Source: Aneurinibacillus danicus
Lineage (GTDB): Bacteria > Bacillota > Bacilli > Aneurinibacillales > Aneurinibacillaceae
Assembly: GCF_007991215.1 (NCBI RefSeq)
Contig: NZ_BJXX01000148.1
Span: 1-32,021 of the forward strand
Length of the DNA: 32,021 nucleotides
Direction of reading: 5' to 3'
Positions 1 to 8,489 of the stretch are shown piece after piece. Positions within the stretch are counted from its first letter, which is position 1. Every line of letters starts with the position of its first letter. The position numbers were made by a program, and so were the translations under genes. The notes beneath the pieces were generated by a model, which saw only the letters and a list, made by a program, of their open reading frames with translations, was not told the DNA's origin and searched no databases.

Positions 1-46
1 ATGATTTTCATGTCGGGGTTGCGGCTGAAACGCCATGGTGGTTTTC
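1..46 (+). repeat. Dispersed intergenic repeat, copy A (cut by window edge)
   Basis: Only the 3-prime module is visible, because the window begins inside it. It starts with ATGATTTTCATGTCGGGG, runs through a short hairpin at 23-34 (GGCT, loop GAAA, CGCC) and ends with CCATGGTGGTTTT. The same module occurs at 4898-4950 (minus), 8620-8669, 27090-27137 and 28890-28940. The ATGATTTTCA start is identical to copy D (8620), so copy A probably belongs to the same subtype. The rest would lie left of the window. Confidence 0.8.
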
Positions 47-124
47 TATAAGATAACCTACGATCTGCCGGGCAGACTTATCTAATGAACACTTGACATA
101 TATCCCGGTAAACCATAGTCCCCC

Positions 125-1267
125 TTACTGTTTACTTGCTGGTACTTCCATGCCGCGGATCAGCACCTCTGCCACCTCCGGGCGGCTGAACTCCGGCGGC
201 GGCGCCTCTCCGTCTCGAAGCATTTGTCTTACTTTTGTTCCCGAAAGAACGAGATGATCTTCCGGAGCGTGCGGACATGTTTTGGTTGATGCCATATTTC
301 CGCATTTTTTGCAGTAAAAACTGTGTTCAAAGAACAGCGGCGTAATCCCTAATTCTTCGGTAGAAAAATTGCCGAAGATCAGCTGTGCATCGTATGTGCC
401 ATAATAATTGCCGACCCCGGCGTGATCACGCCCTACAATAAAATGGGTACAACCATAGTTTTTGCGCACGATCGCATGGAAAACGGCTTCTCTTGGGCCG
501 GCGTATCGCATAGCCGCCGGAAACACCGTAAGAAGCACACGCTCCCTTGGATAGTATTCCTTCAAGAGCACCTGATAGCTTTCCATACGAATATGCGCGG
601 GAATATCATCGATTTTTGTTTCTCCGACAAGCGGATTCAGAAACAGACCATCTACAATTTCAAGCGCCGATTTTTGAATATATTCATGGGCACGGTGAAC
701 CGGATTTCTCGTTTGAAAACCGACAACCGTGTTCCAGCCTTTCGCGGCAAATACGGATCTTGTTTCTATAGGGTCAAGATAAAAATCGACAAACTCGCTT
801 TTTTCCGGGCGCCGTACAAGCGTAATCGGGCCGGCAAGATAAACGTCGGGTCTGTCCCACAGCTTTTTTACGCCGGGGTGCTTCTCGTCGGTCGTCCCGT
901 ATACCCGCTCAGCTTCGAGCCGTTTATCCGGAAAGTATTTCTCCTGCAGCTCTATAACCCCGTAGATTTCTCCTTCATATACAAGCTTAATTTTCTCCCC
1001 TACTTTAAGAGAGCTGGCTACATACTCCGCCACTGGAAGGGTAATAGGAATGCTCCATACATACCCGCTTGAAAGTCTCATTTTATTAATAACGCTATAA
1101 TAATCATCTTCTCCGAGAAAGCCGGTAATCGGGCTGTAGGCTCCGATGGCAATGAGTTCAAGATCGGCCAAAGCGAAACGATCAATCTCAACTTCAGCAA
1201 GAATAGAAGAGTGATCATACTCCAGGTTTACACGATTGACTAAAGCCCCACCATGTGGCTGATTCAC
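125..1267 (-). CDS. sat: Sulfate adenylyltransferase (ATP sulfurylase)
   Basis: Activates sulfate with ATP to adenosine 5-prime-phosphosulfate (APS), the first step of assimilatory sulfate reduction in the cytoplasm. The protein shows the family hallmarks: an N-terminal [10 protein letters not shown] segment, the nucleotide-binding [10 protein letters not shown] motif, [12 protein letters not shown], and near the C-terminus a Cys cluster ([15 protein letters not shown]) typical of the monofunctional bacterial enzyme, then SGTKVRQ. The open frame extends to 1354, but I choose the GTG at 1267: it has AAGGAG about 10 nt upstream and gives 380 residues, matching the usual length of about 380. It lies 34 nt downstream of cysH on the same strand, so the two are almost surely one operon. 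No APS kinase gene is adjacent. Confidence 0.96.
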   Translation of the reverse strand: MNQPHGGALVNRVNLEYDHSSILAEVEIDRFALADLELIAIGAYSPITGFLGEDDYYSVINKMRLSSGYVWSIPITLPVAEYVASSLKVGEKIKLVYEGEIYGVIELQEKYFPDKRLEAERVYGTTDEKHPGVKKLWDRPDVYLAGPITLVRRPEKSEFVDFYLDPIETRSVFAAKGWNTVVGFQTRNPVHRAHEYIQKSALEIVDGLFLNPLVGETKIDDIPAHIRMESYQVLLKEYYPRERVLLTVFPAAMRYAGPREAVFHAIVRKNYGCTHFIVGRDHAGVGNYYGTYDAQLIFGNFSTEELGITPLFFEHSFYCKKCGNMASTKTCPHAPEDHLVLSGTKVRQMLRDGEAPPPEFSRPEVAEVLIRGMEVPASKQ

Positions 1268-1301
1268 CTTTGATTCGCTCCTTCTCTTGTTTGTTTCTGC
1301 T

Positions 1302-2021
1302 TTATTGGTGCAGACCGCATTCAATTTTCTCGAATCCAGCCCAGCGTCCGGCACGGGAACCTCCGCCGTCTTCTACCGGCAGGGTACAGTGCGCACAACC
1401 GATGCTGGGGTAACCTCTGTCATGCAGTTTATTGTATGGAAGCTGGTATAGTTGAATGTAATTCCACACGTCTTCCCATTTCCAATGAATCAGCGGACAT
1501 ATTTTAATAGAAGAAAACTTTTCGTCCTTGTTTACATATTGAATCTTTGCGCGCGTAGGCGATTGTTCCCTGCGCAATCCGGACAACCACGCTTTCTTGC
1601 CCGTTAACACTTTCGTAAGCGGCTGTAATTTACGAAGGCTACAGCATACATTCGGCTCTGTCTTCCACAGGGCATCACCATACTGCTCACTCTGTTCCTC
1701 AAGCGTAAGAGCAGGCTGAACCATTTCAATCCGCAGCGACGGATATACTTTTTGCACGTTTTTAACCAATTCGTACGTTTCTTTGAAATGTACATTCGTA
1801 TCGAGAAAAACGATATGCGCATCGGAACGAACTTTGCTGATGATATCGATAAGTACAATTCCTTCTGCCCCGAAGCTGCACGCGTATACAAGTTCATCCT
1901 CAAAATTTTGATAAGCCCACTTCACAACATCGAGTGTGTCTCTACTAGACAGTTCCTGATTCATTCTCCGGTACTCATCATCTGTAAGCTGTTGAAATGA
2001 CAAATTACAATGATACGGCAC
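1302..2021 (-). CDS. cysH: APS/PAPS reductase (phosphoadenylyl-sulfate reductase, CysH)
   Basis: Reduces APS or PAPS to sulfite with electrons from thioredoxin. Visible signatures in the 239-residue protein: the PP-loop-like ACSFGAEG segment near 48-54, [13 protein letters not shown] near 146-158, Cys126-Cys127 and Cys209-x2-Cys212, and the catalytic Cys235 in ECGLH. The Cys-Cys plus Cys-x2-Cys pattern is the [4Fe-4S] ligand set of APS-type reductases, so the enzyme may use APS directly; this fits the lack of an APS kinase next to it. The frame opens at 2048 (GTG GTG), but the GTG at 2021 is preceded by an AAGGGGGT site at good spacing and is my preferred start. It is followed by sat after 34 nt. 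No S-box or T-box structure is evident in the short leader. Confidence 0.94.
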   Translation of the reverse strand: MPYHCNLSFQQLTDDEYRRMNQELSSRDTLDVVKWAYQNFEDELVYACSFGAEGIVLIDIISKVRSDAHIVFLDTNVHFKETYELVKNVQKVYPSLRIEMVQPALTLEEQSEQYGDALWKTEPNVCCSLRKLQPLTKVLTGKKAWLSGLRREQSPTRAKIQYVNKDEKFSSIKICPLIHWKWEDVWNYIQLYQLPYNKLHDRGYPSIGCAHCTLPVEDGGGSRAGRWAGFEKIECGLHQ

Positions 2022-2155
2022 GGCCTTACCCCCTTTTGCTGACACCACGCTTTCTTTCGGCGGAATGCCTCCTTCCGATTTTCCATTATATTATGGTTAT
2101 ACGCCTAAGGTTCCGTTAACAATAGAACTGTGACCGGGTATGAAGAGGACGAGAC

Positions 2156-2227
2156 ATGAAAAAATATCAGGTATACATTCTCGTTAAGCATTACCGTTGT
2201 AAACACCTAAGAAAAAGGGGGCTATAG
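2156..2227 (+). CDS. Possible 23-codon leader ORF upstream of the TPP enzyme
   Basis: An ATG with AAGAGGA about 7 nt upstream opens a 23-codon frame rich in basic residues (begins MKKYQVYILVKHYR, ends KRGL). Its TAG stop is one base before the ATG of the next gene (TAG-T-ATG), and the ribosome binding site of that gene lies inside its last codons. This arrangement would allow translational coupling. There is no homology that I recognise; it may equally be chance. Confidence 0.35.
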   Translation: MKKYQVYILVKHYRCKHLRKRGL

Positions 2228-2228
2228 T

Positions 2229-3875
2229 ATGCTGCCAGATGCATTTATGAATACAGCACCAAACAGTACCGGGACGGTTGCGGAACGAATACTTGGGCAG
2301 TTGCATCTCTGGGGGGTAAAACGGATTTACGGCGTAGTCGGCGACGCAATCTTCGGCTTAATGGACGCAATAGCAAAACAAAATAAGATTCAGTTTATCG
2401 CCGTCAAACATGAATCCACAGCTGCAATGATGGCATCCGCGGAAGCGAAAATCACAGGCGGACTCGGGGTCTGTACCGCCACGATGGGACCCGGGCTCGG
2501 CAACCTGTTAAACGGACTCGGGGATGCATATAAAGATAAAGCGCCCGTTCTTGCTATTACAGGACAGGCCCCGACAGATAAAATCGGAACGGACTATAAA
2601 CAATATGTAAACCAGCAGGAGCTCATCAAACCGTTCGCCCGGTACAGCACCCTTCTGGCGCATCCCAATGCGGTAATTGAGGTGCTGACCAAGGCGATGC
2701 ACATGTCGCTTGTTAAAGGAGCGGTTACCCATCTATCTGTTCCAAAGGATATGTTTACAATGACAACAACGGCTATGCCTCGTTCTAAACCGCTATTGTT
2801 AAAAGGAACATATTACTTTGAAGCAGAAGGACTGCAACAGGCAATTGATATTATGAATACGGCACAGCGTCCAATGATACTGGCGGGTATAGGAGCCCGT
2901 GACGCCGCTCAACATGTGGAGGCACTTGCCGAAAAGTGGGGAGCCGGCCTGCTTGTCAGTTTGGGGGCAAAGGGATTCCTTCCAGGTACGTCATCTAATT
3001 TGCTGGGTGGGATCGGGCAAGGAGGCAATCCGTATGCAGCACAAGTATTTAAGCAGGCAGATGTGGTTTTGCTCGTCGGAGACACGTGGTGGCCAGATGG
3101 ATATGTGCCCGAGAATGCACGGATTATTCAGATTGATTACATGCAGGAGAATATAGGCAAAGGGATTCCGATCGAACTGGGGATCGTTGGCGACTCGGCC
3201 GCAATCGTTCCTTTACTAATAGAAGGGCTGCAGCAATCAGGCACCGATCCAGCATGGGGGGCCCAGTGGCGGGAGGCAAAAGAAAAGTGGACGCAGCAGA
3301 ACGAACAGGAAGGCACCCAAACCTCGTCCCCCATCCATCCCGCCCGAATTGTCCGGGCGATCGAAAATTCGGTACAGCCTAATGCCATCCTTACGCTCGA
3401 TACGGGCGATGTAACCGTATGGATGAATAGAAACTTTCGCCCGAAACAGCAGGATTTTCTATTCTCAGGTGAATGGAGAACAATGGGATTCGGCCTTCCC
3501 GCCGCGCTGGCAGCCAAACTGTGTATGCCCGAACGCCAGATCGTCGCCATTGTAGGAGACGGCGGGATCGAAATGGTTCTGGCTGATTTACTAACGGCTG
3601 CCCGCTATGAGTTGCAGATTACCGTTATCGTATTTAATAATGGCTACTTGCAAATGGAACGCGACAAAATGATTGTAAGCGGATTCAAGCAGGAGGGCGT
3701 TGACATAACCAATCCCGATTTTGTTAAAGTGGCAGAGGCGTGCGGTTGGAACGGCTACCGGGTTGATTCCGATGCCCAGTTGGAACAAGTTCTGCAGCAG
3801 GCCCTTTCATCGAGACGACCGGCGTTGGTTGAGGTACTTACCGCTCCTGTGGTGCATCCTGAAACGAAAGGCTAG
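2229..3875 (+). CDS. Thiamine-diphosphate-dependent enzyme, pyruvate oxidase type
   Basis: A 548-residue member of the acetolactate synthase/pyruvate oxidase/indolepyruvate decarboxylase superfamily, three-domain architecture. The N-terminal domain shows IYGVVGDAIFGLMDAI and the catalytic-Glu region VKHESTAAMMA (about residues 59-70), followed by ATMGPGLGNLLNGLGDAY. The central domain (about 190-330) is the FAD/NAD-like fold, and the C-terminal domain carries the TPP/Mg motif GDGGIEM...NN (about 439-468). The overall pattern resembles Bacillus YdaP and PoxB-type pyruvate oxidases, which convert pyruvate to acetate or acetyl phosphate and CO2. Exact substrate cannot be read from sequence. The start is supported by AAGGGGG 8 nt upstream. 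It is divergent from cysH and apparently monocistronic. Confidence 0.88.
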   Translation: MLPDAFMNTAPNSTGTVAERILGQLHLWGVKRIYGVVGDAIFGLMDAIAKQNKIQFIAVKHESTAAMMASAEAKITGGLGVCTATMGPGLGNLLNGLGDAYKDKAPVLAITGQAPTDKIGTDYKQYVNQQELIKPFARYSTLLAHPNAVIEVLTKAMHMSLVKGAVTHLSVPKDMFTMTTTAMPRSKPLLLKGTYYFEAEGLQQAIDIMNTAQRPMILAGIGARDAAQHVEALAEKWGAGLLVSLGAKGFLPGTSSNLLGGIGQGGNPYAAQVFKQADVVLLVGDTWWPDGYVPENARIIQIDYMQENIGKGIPIELGIVGDSAAIVPLLIEGLQQSGTDPAWGAQWREAKEKWTQQNEQEGTQTSSPIHPARIVRAIENSVQPNAILTLDTGDVTVWMNRNFRPKQQDFLFSGEWRTMGFGLPAALAAKLCMPERQIVAIVGDGGIEMVLADLLTAARYELQITVIVFNNGYLQMERDKMIVSGFKQEGVDITNPDFVKVAEACGWNGYRVDSDAQLEQVLQQALSSRRPALVEVLTAPVVHPETKG

Positions 3876-4023
3876 TACATTTTGAAACCCTTGGGCTGTA
3901 TATGAACAACAGAAAGAATCTCTGCTTCCTCTCAGAACCGTTTACTCCTTTTACTCTATATACAGAAAGGATAAACAAATATATGGGAGGAAGGAGAGAT
4001 TCAAGTTAGCCTCTTACCCTTTC

Positions 4024-4788
4024 TTATATAAGCTTCAAACCGCTTATAAGGATAATGGTAGCGACGATTGTCCGCAGCGGTTTAGTCGGAACTTTAGCCG
4101 ATAATGTACTTCCAAACATAACACCGGGGATAGAGCCCAGGAGAAGATTGCCTGCAAGCAAATAGTCTATACTTCCGATGCCTGCGTGAAGCGCACCTGC
4201 AACCGTCACCAGGAGAAACGCATGCGCAATGTCGGTCCCTACCAGCTCTGATGCTTGCATACGATAAAGATACAGCATGGCAACCGCAAACAAAGAGCCA
4301 GAGCCGATGGAGGTAAGCCCCACAATAAACCCGAAGATGATGCCGATACCGATGGTCAGCCCTTTCTTCTCTTCCATGGGTGCTAATTGCCAGCGGTTGG
4401 GCCGCAGCTTCTTATCAAAAAACACGCGAACAATTGTGGCGGCGGAAACCAAGATTAAAACATATCCGAGCGCACTTTTAATGATTTCTTCTTGATTGTG
4501 ATAAACATTGGCCAGAAAATGAAGCGCACATACTGCAAGAACCGCACCGGGAATACTTCCCATAGTCAGATATTTTACTAACGTAAAATTCACCGTTTTT
4601 TGTTTCCAATGCTGGATAGTGCCGAACAATTTCGTAACAGCGTTATAGATTAAATCCGTTCCCACTGCAATCGAGGGCTGAACGCCTATAATAATTAAAA
4701 TAGGAGTTAAAAGCGCAGCCCCTCCCACCCCCGTCAGGCCGACCAGAAAACCAACCAGCAGCCCCATTATGGTTATTTCTATACTCAT
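4024..4788 (-). CDS. TSUP-family (TauE/SafE) anion exporter
   Basis: A 254-residue polytopic membrane protein of the TauE/SafE (DUF81, TSUP) family, usual length about 250. Both internal repeats are visible: the N-terminal GLLVGFLVGLTGVGGAALLTP and the second copy near residue 150, IIFGFIVGLTSIGSGSLFAVA. Members move sulfite, sulfoacetate, taurine-derived or other sulfur anions across the membrane. Placement near cysH-sat makes a role with sulfur anions plausible but this is inference. The ATG at 4788 has AGGGGA about 6 nt upstream. It is separated from cysH-sat by the divergent TPP enzyme, so it is its own unit. Confidence 0.88.
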   Translation of the reverse strand: MSIEITIMGLLVGFLVGLTGVGGAALLTPILIIIGVQPSIAVGTDLIYNAVTKLFGTIQHWKQKTVNFTLVKYLTMGSIPGAVLAVCALHFLANVYHNQEEIIKSALGYVLILVSAATIVRVFFDKKLRPNRWQLAPMEEKKGLTIGIGIIFGFIVGLTSIGSGSLFAVAMLYLYRMQASELVGTDIAHAFLLVTVAGALHAGIGSIDYLLAGNLLLGSIPGVMFGSTLSAKVPTKPLRTIVATIILISGLKLI

Positions 4789-4897
4789 TTCTTTCCCCTG
4801 CCTTATTCAGTCTCCCATTATATTTCCAGAATCATCCTACACATTCATTGATATATGCCCATAGGGAAGAAATGGTGTTGAGGATTACAGAAAGCCA

Positions 4898-5100
4898 TAT
4901 GACAGAAAACGACCATGGCATCTCAGCCGCAACCCCGACATGAAAATGAGGAGAAGGGCCACTGACTTTTGTGGTATGAGGAAAAAGAGAGAAGAGAACG
5001 AGAGGACGATGTCAATGTGGAAAAAGGCAAAGGCCTTTTTCTTCCTTAGATCTTTTTTCCTCCCTCTTCTCCTTCTTTCTTCATGATTTTCACAGAAAAA
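4898..5100 (-). repeat. Dispersed intergenic repeat, copy B (full length)
   Basis: Full-length copy in minus orientation filling most of the gap between the TSUP gene and the DUF1641 gene. Reading the minus strand: T-run and CTGTGAAAATCATG (5100-5083), a purine-rich arm, an AAAAAGGCC/GGCC-like central hairpin near 5020-5040, a pyrimidine-rich arm, ACAAAAGTCAG, CCTTCTCCTCATTTTCATG, then CGGGGTTGCGGCTGAGATGCC with the small hairpin at 4917-4928 (loop GAGA). Its left end is directly fused to the T-run of the terminator at 5096-5128. Confidence 0.88.
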
Positions 5101-5128
5101 GGGTTCCCTATCAAAAGGAACCCTTTTT
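5096..5128 (-). terminator. Rho-independent terminator, bidirectional
   Basis: Perfect 12-bp stem (AAAAAGGGTTCC / GGAACCCTTTTT) with a 9-nt loop just past the DUF1641 stop codon. The symmetric A/T flanks let it work in both directions. Its minus-strand T-run is also the first bases of repeat copy B. Confidence 0.9.
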
Positions 5129-5145
5129 ACTGTAAGTATTATACG

Positions 5146-5733
5146 TTATTTAGCAAATTTCTTTTCTGATAGAACTTCAAGCAAAGCCTGGGTAAATTTC
5201 AAGCCTTTCTGAACCGCAGGATCTTTCAGCATTTTCAGCACACCGAAGATGGAGATGGTATCGCGGTTGCGTTCGGCTCTTTCGTTCGCTTCCTTCACGA
5301 TGGATACACCTTCTTGAACACGATCCTTGACAGGATCAGTCACCAGCTTGGTCGTATCGGCAAGGTATGCCAGGGTGTCTTTGTCCGAGACAAGAGGTTC
5401 AACGGTTGAGTATACTTTATCGAGAAGAGCCACCATTTTGGCGAGCTGCGGAAGGCTTTCTATAATAGTGGCCAGGGCTTCTACATTTTCTTTGTTGAAG
5501 GCAAGTTTTGAAAATTTGTCTACACGCTCGGCCAAATAGTTAAGTGAATCCGTGTCACTGGCAAAGTCTGAAACCGCGGCGATGCCCTGTTCCGCTTTGA
5601 CTACCGCTTCTTTGATTTGCGGTAATTTTTGAATGAGCGTCACTAATGCTTCCTGTACCTCAGGTTTTGACAGTTCGTTTGCTACTAAAGATGGATCTTG
5701 GTTGGCATTCTGATTTTTCATTTCTGCGTCCAT
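5146..5733 (-). CDS. DUF1641 domain protein (YjgD/YrhD-like)
   Basis: A soluble, largely helical 195-residue protein of the DUF1641 family. The repeated helical pattern (LPQIKEAVVKAEQG, NVEALATIIESLPQLAKMV, LAYLADTTKLVTDPVKD) and the closing GVLKMLKDPAVQKGLKF are typical. In Bacillus related proteins (YjgD, YrhD) are encoded beside formate-dehydrogenase-like oxidoreductases, but no such gene is near here, so function is open. The frame opens at 5760; I choose the ATG at 5733 because AAAGGA and AGAAGG lie just upstream. It is flanked by terminators at 5096 and 5960 on its strand, hence a single-gene unit. Confidence 0.85.
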   Translation of the reverse strand: MDAEMKNQNANQDPSLVANELSKPEVQEALVTLIQKLPQIKEAVVKAEQGIAAVSDFASDTDSLNYLAERVDKFSKLAFNKENVEALATIIESLPQLAKMVALLDKVYSTVEPLVSDKDTLAYLADTTKLVTDPVKDRVQEGVSIVKEANERAERNRDTISIFGVLKMLKDPAVQKGLKFTQALLEVLSEKKFAK

Positions 5734-5959
5734 GTACCTTCTTCCTTTCATCCCAAACATTTTGCATGAATTTCCTCAGCATTCGATTCCGGTAAGCGAA
5801 AGACAATGTCCTTTCTTGCTAGTGATGACTTTCACAAGCCTAAGGATATGTACCTTTACTATACGTGCTTACTTTCCAAAATGGAGTCCCGCTCGTAGAA
5901 TCCCCTACTTAAATATATTAGAATACTGACTACATTGCAAATAAGTACTTTGGATTTTT

Positions 5960-5995
5960 AAAAAGGATTTGCCGCTGCATGGGCAAATCCTTTTT
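5960..5995 (-). terminator. Rho-independent terminator after deoD
   Basis: Perfect 14-bp stem AAAAAGGATTTGCC / GGCAAATCCTTTTT with an 8-nt loop, 4 nt beyond the deoD stop codon. It isolates deoD from the downstream DUF1641 gene. Confidence 0.92.
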
Positions 5996-5998
5996 CGT

Positions 5999-6706
5999 TT
6001 ATTTCGCGGCAGCTGTCTCCAGCGCCATGATAATCATATCGTTAAAAGTCGTTTGACGTTCCTCCGCTGTCGTCTCCTCGCCGGTAAAAATGTGATCGCT
6101 CACGGTCAGAATCGACAGGGCGTTGACGCCGTATTTGGCCGCCAATGTATAAAGGGCCGCCGTTTCCATTTCAACGGCAAGCACGCCGTATTCCCCCAGC
6201 TTTTTCACCGGGTCCATGCTATCGCGGTAAAATACATCAGCGGTTAAGATATTCCCGACACGAACATGCAGCCCTTTGTTTACGCCTGCTTCATATGCCG
6301 TTTTTAACAGGTCGAAGTTGGCGCAAGGAGCGAAATCAAACCCTGGAAACGTAAGATGGTTCATATTCGAATCTGTGCAGGACGTCATGGCAATGATGAC
6401 ATCGCGTACTTTTACATCTTTTTGGATACCGCCGCATGTGCCGACACGGATCAGGTTTTTGACGCCGTACTCACGAATCAGCTCGTTCACATAGATAGAA
6501 ATCGAAGGAACGCCCATGCCGGTTCCTTGAACGGATATTCGCTTGCCTTTGTACGTCCCCGTAAAACCCAGCATACCGCGGACTTCATTATAGCAAACCT
6601 CATCTTCGAGAAACGTTTCGGCGATGTATTTTGCGCGAAGCGGATCGCCCGGTAAAAGGATGCTTTCTGCAATCTCGCCTTGCTTTGCCCCGATATGAAT
6701 GCTCAT
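5999..6706 (-). CDS. deoD: Purine nucleoside phosphorylase, DeoD type
   Basis: Reversible phosphorolysis of purine (deoxy)nucleosides to base plus (deoxy)ribose-1-phosphate in purine salvage. The 235-residue protein matches the trimer-of-dimers hexameric DeoD class in length and motifs: N-terminal [29 protein letters not shown] (phosphate-binding G and R), the GTGMGVPS loop, RVGTCGGIQ, and the ribose-binding VEMETAALY segment with the catalytic Asp in TVSDH near 204. The ATG at 6706 has only a weak AGGT nearby; a strong GGGAGG lies 40 nt upstream, separated by a hairpin (see the entry at 6707-6752). The stop of a small gene on the same strand lies 46 nt upstream, so the two are probably co-transcribed. 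Confidence 0.95.
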   Translation of the reverse strand: MSIHIGAKQGEIAESILLPGDPLRAKYIAETFLEDEVCYNEVRGMLGFTGTYKGKRISVQGTGMGVPSISIYVNELIREYGVKNLIRVGTCGGIQKDVKVRDVIIAMTSCTDSNMNHLTFPGFDFAPCANFDLLKTAYEAGVNKGLHVRVGNILTADVFYRDSMDPVKKLGEYGVLAVEMETAALYTLAAKYGVNALSILTVSDHIFTGEETTAEERQTTFNDMIIMALETAAAK

Positions 6707-6752
6707 GTACCTGCCGTTATAAAAACGGGTTCTATAACGGCGTTCACCTCCC
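6707..6752 (-). promoter_or_regulatory. Split ribosome binding site: SD, hairpin, start codon (deoD leader)
   Basis: On the minus strand GGGAGG (6752-6747) is followed by 5 unpaired nt, a 9-bp stem GCCGTTATA / TATAACGGC (6741-6713, 11-nt loop), 6 nt, and the deoD ATG. No start codon lies at normal distance from this strong SD. Folding the hairpin would leave about 11 unpaired nt between SD and ATG. Phage T4 has known examples of such hairpin-bridged initiation sites. Confidence 0.55.
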
Positions 6753-7001
6753 TCATCTTATGATTACCCCTTTTATTATAAAGGAATACTCTACGGATAG
6801 TTCGCATGCGCGAACTTTTTCCTCTTCGGTTAACAGGCATGTTTCGATAATGACTTTTGTGAGCTCCTTTCCTTTTGCCGCCTCTACGACCGCTTTAATG
6901 TCGCGTTCAACCAGCTTGCTGGGAAGCAAGTATAAAAAATTTTTGTTCTCTTCATAATGGGAATAAAAACCAAGCAAGGTGAGCGCGATGCCAAGATGCA
7001 A
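6753..7001 (-). CDS. Small hypothetical protein upstream of deoD
   Basis: I do not recognise this family. From a TTG at 7001 the product is 82 residues: a short hydrophobic N-terminus ([15 protein letters not shown]), then a charged, helical C-terminal half with [20 protein letters not shown] and [18 protein letters not shown]. The TTG is chosen because GGAGGT sits 11 nt upstream; an ATG at 7019 lies 5-prime of that SD and has none of its own. The frame stays open to 7121, but that part overlaps low-complexity sequence next to repeat copy C. The stop codon lies one base from the deoD SD, suggesting coupling with deoD. Confidence 0.55.
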   Translation of the reverse strand: MHLGIALTLLGFYSHYEENKNFLYLLPSKLVERDIKAVVEAAKGKELTKVIIETCLLTEEEKVRACELSVEYSFIIKGVIIR

Positions 7002-7130
7002 AAACTGTGATACCTCCATAACGGAGTACACGTTCAAAAAAAACTGGGCAAATGCGAGACATGCCATAGAGAAGAAAAAAGATGGGCAGAGGAAATCCAG
7101 GAATGGCTGAGCTTTGACCATGAAAGATAG

Positions 7131-7272
7131 TCGTTTTTTCTGTGAAAATCATGAGAAAAGAAGGAAGGGAAAGAGGAAATAAGATCCGGGGAAGAAAAAG
7201 GCGTTCGCTTTTTTCACCATTGAAATTCTCTCCTCCTTCTTTCCTCTCTTTTCCTTCGTATCGCAAAAGTCA
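7131..7272 (+). repeat. Dispersed intergenic repeat, copy C (lacks 3-prime module)
   Basis: Starts with TTTTTTCTGTGAAAATCATG, continues through the purine-rich arm, the central GAAGAAAAAGGCGTTCGC hairpin (7191-7215) and the pyrimidine-rich arm, and stops after CGCAAAAGTCAT. The module with the GNRA-type hairpin is absent. It lies between the divergently transcribed small deoD-linked gene and the DUF3817 gene. The bases from 7273 to 7484 hold the promoter region of the latter; only a TATAAT-like box near 7409 stands out. Confidence 0.85.
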
Positions 7273-7484
7273 TTTGATAAGTTTTTAGAATAAAGACGGA
7301 TGTAATCGCTGTTCCTATATGATAGTGCCCTTCATCCTGTCATGCGAAAAAATGAATTTATTTTGAACAAAGTATCATTTACAACATATTTAACTTGTTT
7401 TCCGTTTATAATTAATACAAATATCTCCACATACAACATTTACTACACTAATTTAGCATGACACTTATTATCGGAGGTGCTAGC

Positions 7485-7775
7485 ATGTTAAAAACCCCGC
7501 TTGGGCGCCTGCGCGCCATCGGCCTTGTAGAAGGCATCTCATTACTCTTATTGCTCGGAATCGCCATGCCGCTGAAGTATATGGCTGATATTCCGGAAGT
7601 CGTCAGTGTCGTCGGCTTGATTCACGGTGTGCTTTTCGTGCTGTATCTTTTTGCGGTCGCCCACGTTACGTTTGCACTGCGCTGGTCGTTTGACCGCGTG
7701 ATGGGTGCGGTTGTGGCATCCGTAATTCCGTTCGGAAACTTTGTGCTTGATGCACGGCTGCGTCGGGAGCAATAG
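7485..7775 (+). CDS. DUF3817 integral membrane protein (YdzA-like)
   Basis: A 96-residue membrane protein with three predicted transmembrane segments: GLVEGISLLLLLGIAMPLKY, VVGLIHGVLFVLYLFAVAHV and VMGAVVASVIPFGNFVLDARL. The pattern RAIGLVEG...P.KY, GxxHGxLFxxY and PFGxFVLD is characteristic of DUF3817, a small actinobacterial and Bacillales membrane family of unknown function. The start is the ATG at 7485 with CGGAGGTG 7 nt upstream; an ATG at 7458 in the same frame lacks a binding site. It ends at a strong terminator and is a single-gene unit. Confidence 0.88.
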   Translation: MLKTPLGRLRAIGLVEGISLLLLLGIAMPLKYMADIPEVVSVVGLIHGVLFVLYLFAVAHVTFALRWSFDRVMGAVVASVIPFGNFVLDARLRREQ

Positions 7776-7783
7776 TCTGTATG

Positions 7784-7822
7784 ATAAAACAGCTCTCTAT
7801 CTGTTTTAGGGAGCTGTTTTAT
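7784..7822 (+). terminator. Rho-independent terminator after the DUF3817 gene
   Basis: 12-bp stem ATAAAACAGCTC / GAGCTGTTTTAT, loop of 15 nt, 8 nt past the stop codon. Confidence 0.88.
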
Positions 7823-8067
7823 ATTGACTATACTCCTATCACATCAAGCTTCCGAACAATCCTCCCCCGGCTATCGCGTTCTTCCATTGCTCTTCGCATT
7901 GCTGTAATCATACCAAAAATAAATGCTTTCTGGTATAATTTTCTAAGGTAAGAAGGAAGTCGGCATTTTGTGCTTGCAATAAATCGACACATTTAATTCA
8001 CATACTCATAGTGTAGTTATTGTTATACTCATACTGACAAAAATAAAATTTGGGAAGGGGAACAATC

Positions 8068-8433
8068 ATGTCACCGGATGCAGTAGCTATCATGCAGCAA
8101 ATCCACAGGGACTCCTGGTTTTGGATTTTGCTCTTCTTTGTACTAAGTTTTCTGCTTACCAAAAACGGCAAAACCAAATTCTTGAAGATTACTCACGGCC
8201 TATTACGACTTGTCTTCATTATAATGATCGTGACAGGCGCGGGAATGCTTATCGCATACAAATTCCCTCTTGCCTATATGGTAAAGGGCGTTCTGGCCGT
8301 CCTCATGATTGGCGTAATTGAAATGGTTCTAGGGAGAGCCCGGCGCAAAGAGCGGACAGGCCCGTTGTGGGGAGCCTTTGTCTTCCTGTTGGCCATGGTG
8401 CTTTTGATTGCATTCAGAGTCATTACTTTTTAA
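8068..8433 (+). CDS. yisL: DUF1516 membrane protein, YisL-like
   Basis: A 121-residue protein with four hydrophobic helices (SWFWILLFFVLSFLLT; LLRLVFIIMIVTGAGMLI; VKGVLAVLMIGVIEMVL; LWGAFVFLLAMVLLIAFRV). The order KITH-xLLR, VTGAG, KG-x5-I-x2-IEM, LWGAF agrees with Bacillus YisL (DUF1516, UPF0344), whose function is unknown. The ATG at 8068 has GGGAAGGGG upstream at normal spacing. A weak terminator follows at 8455-8489, then repeat copy D. Confidence 0.88.
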   Translation: MSPDAVAIMQQIHRDSWFWILLFFVLSFLLTKNGKTKFLKITHGLLRLVFIIMIVTGAGMLIAYKFPLAYMVKGVLAVLMIGVIEMVLGRARRKERTGPLWGAFVFLLAMVLLIAFRVITF

Positions 8434-8454
8434 TAGCATTCACGTCATCAAAGC

Positions 8455-8489
8455 AAAGAGTTGGTCTCTCGCAGAGCTGGCTCTTTTTT
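8455..8489 (+). terminator. Terminator after yisL, fused to repeat copy D
   Basis: Outer stem AAAGAG / CTCTTT and inner stem CTCT / AGAG, followed by a run of six T that is also the left end of repeat copy D. Confidence 0.65.

Noticed and set aside
61-100. Terminator after sat (TCTGCC/GGCAGA palindrome near 65-77)
   Set aside because: The arms leave no room for a loop and no T-run follows on the minus strand.
422-1072. 216-codon plus-strand frame
   Set aside because: Antisense to sat; no binding site and no recognisable protein features.
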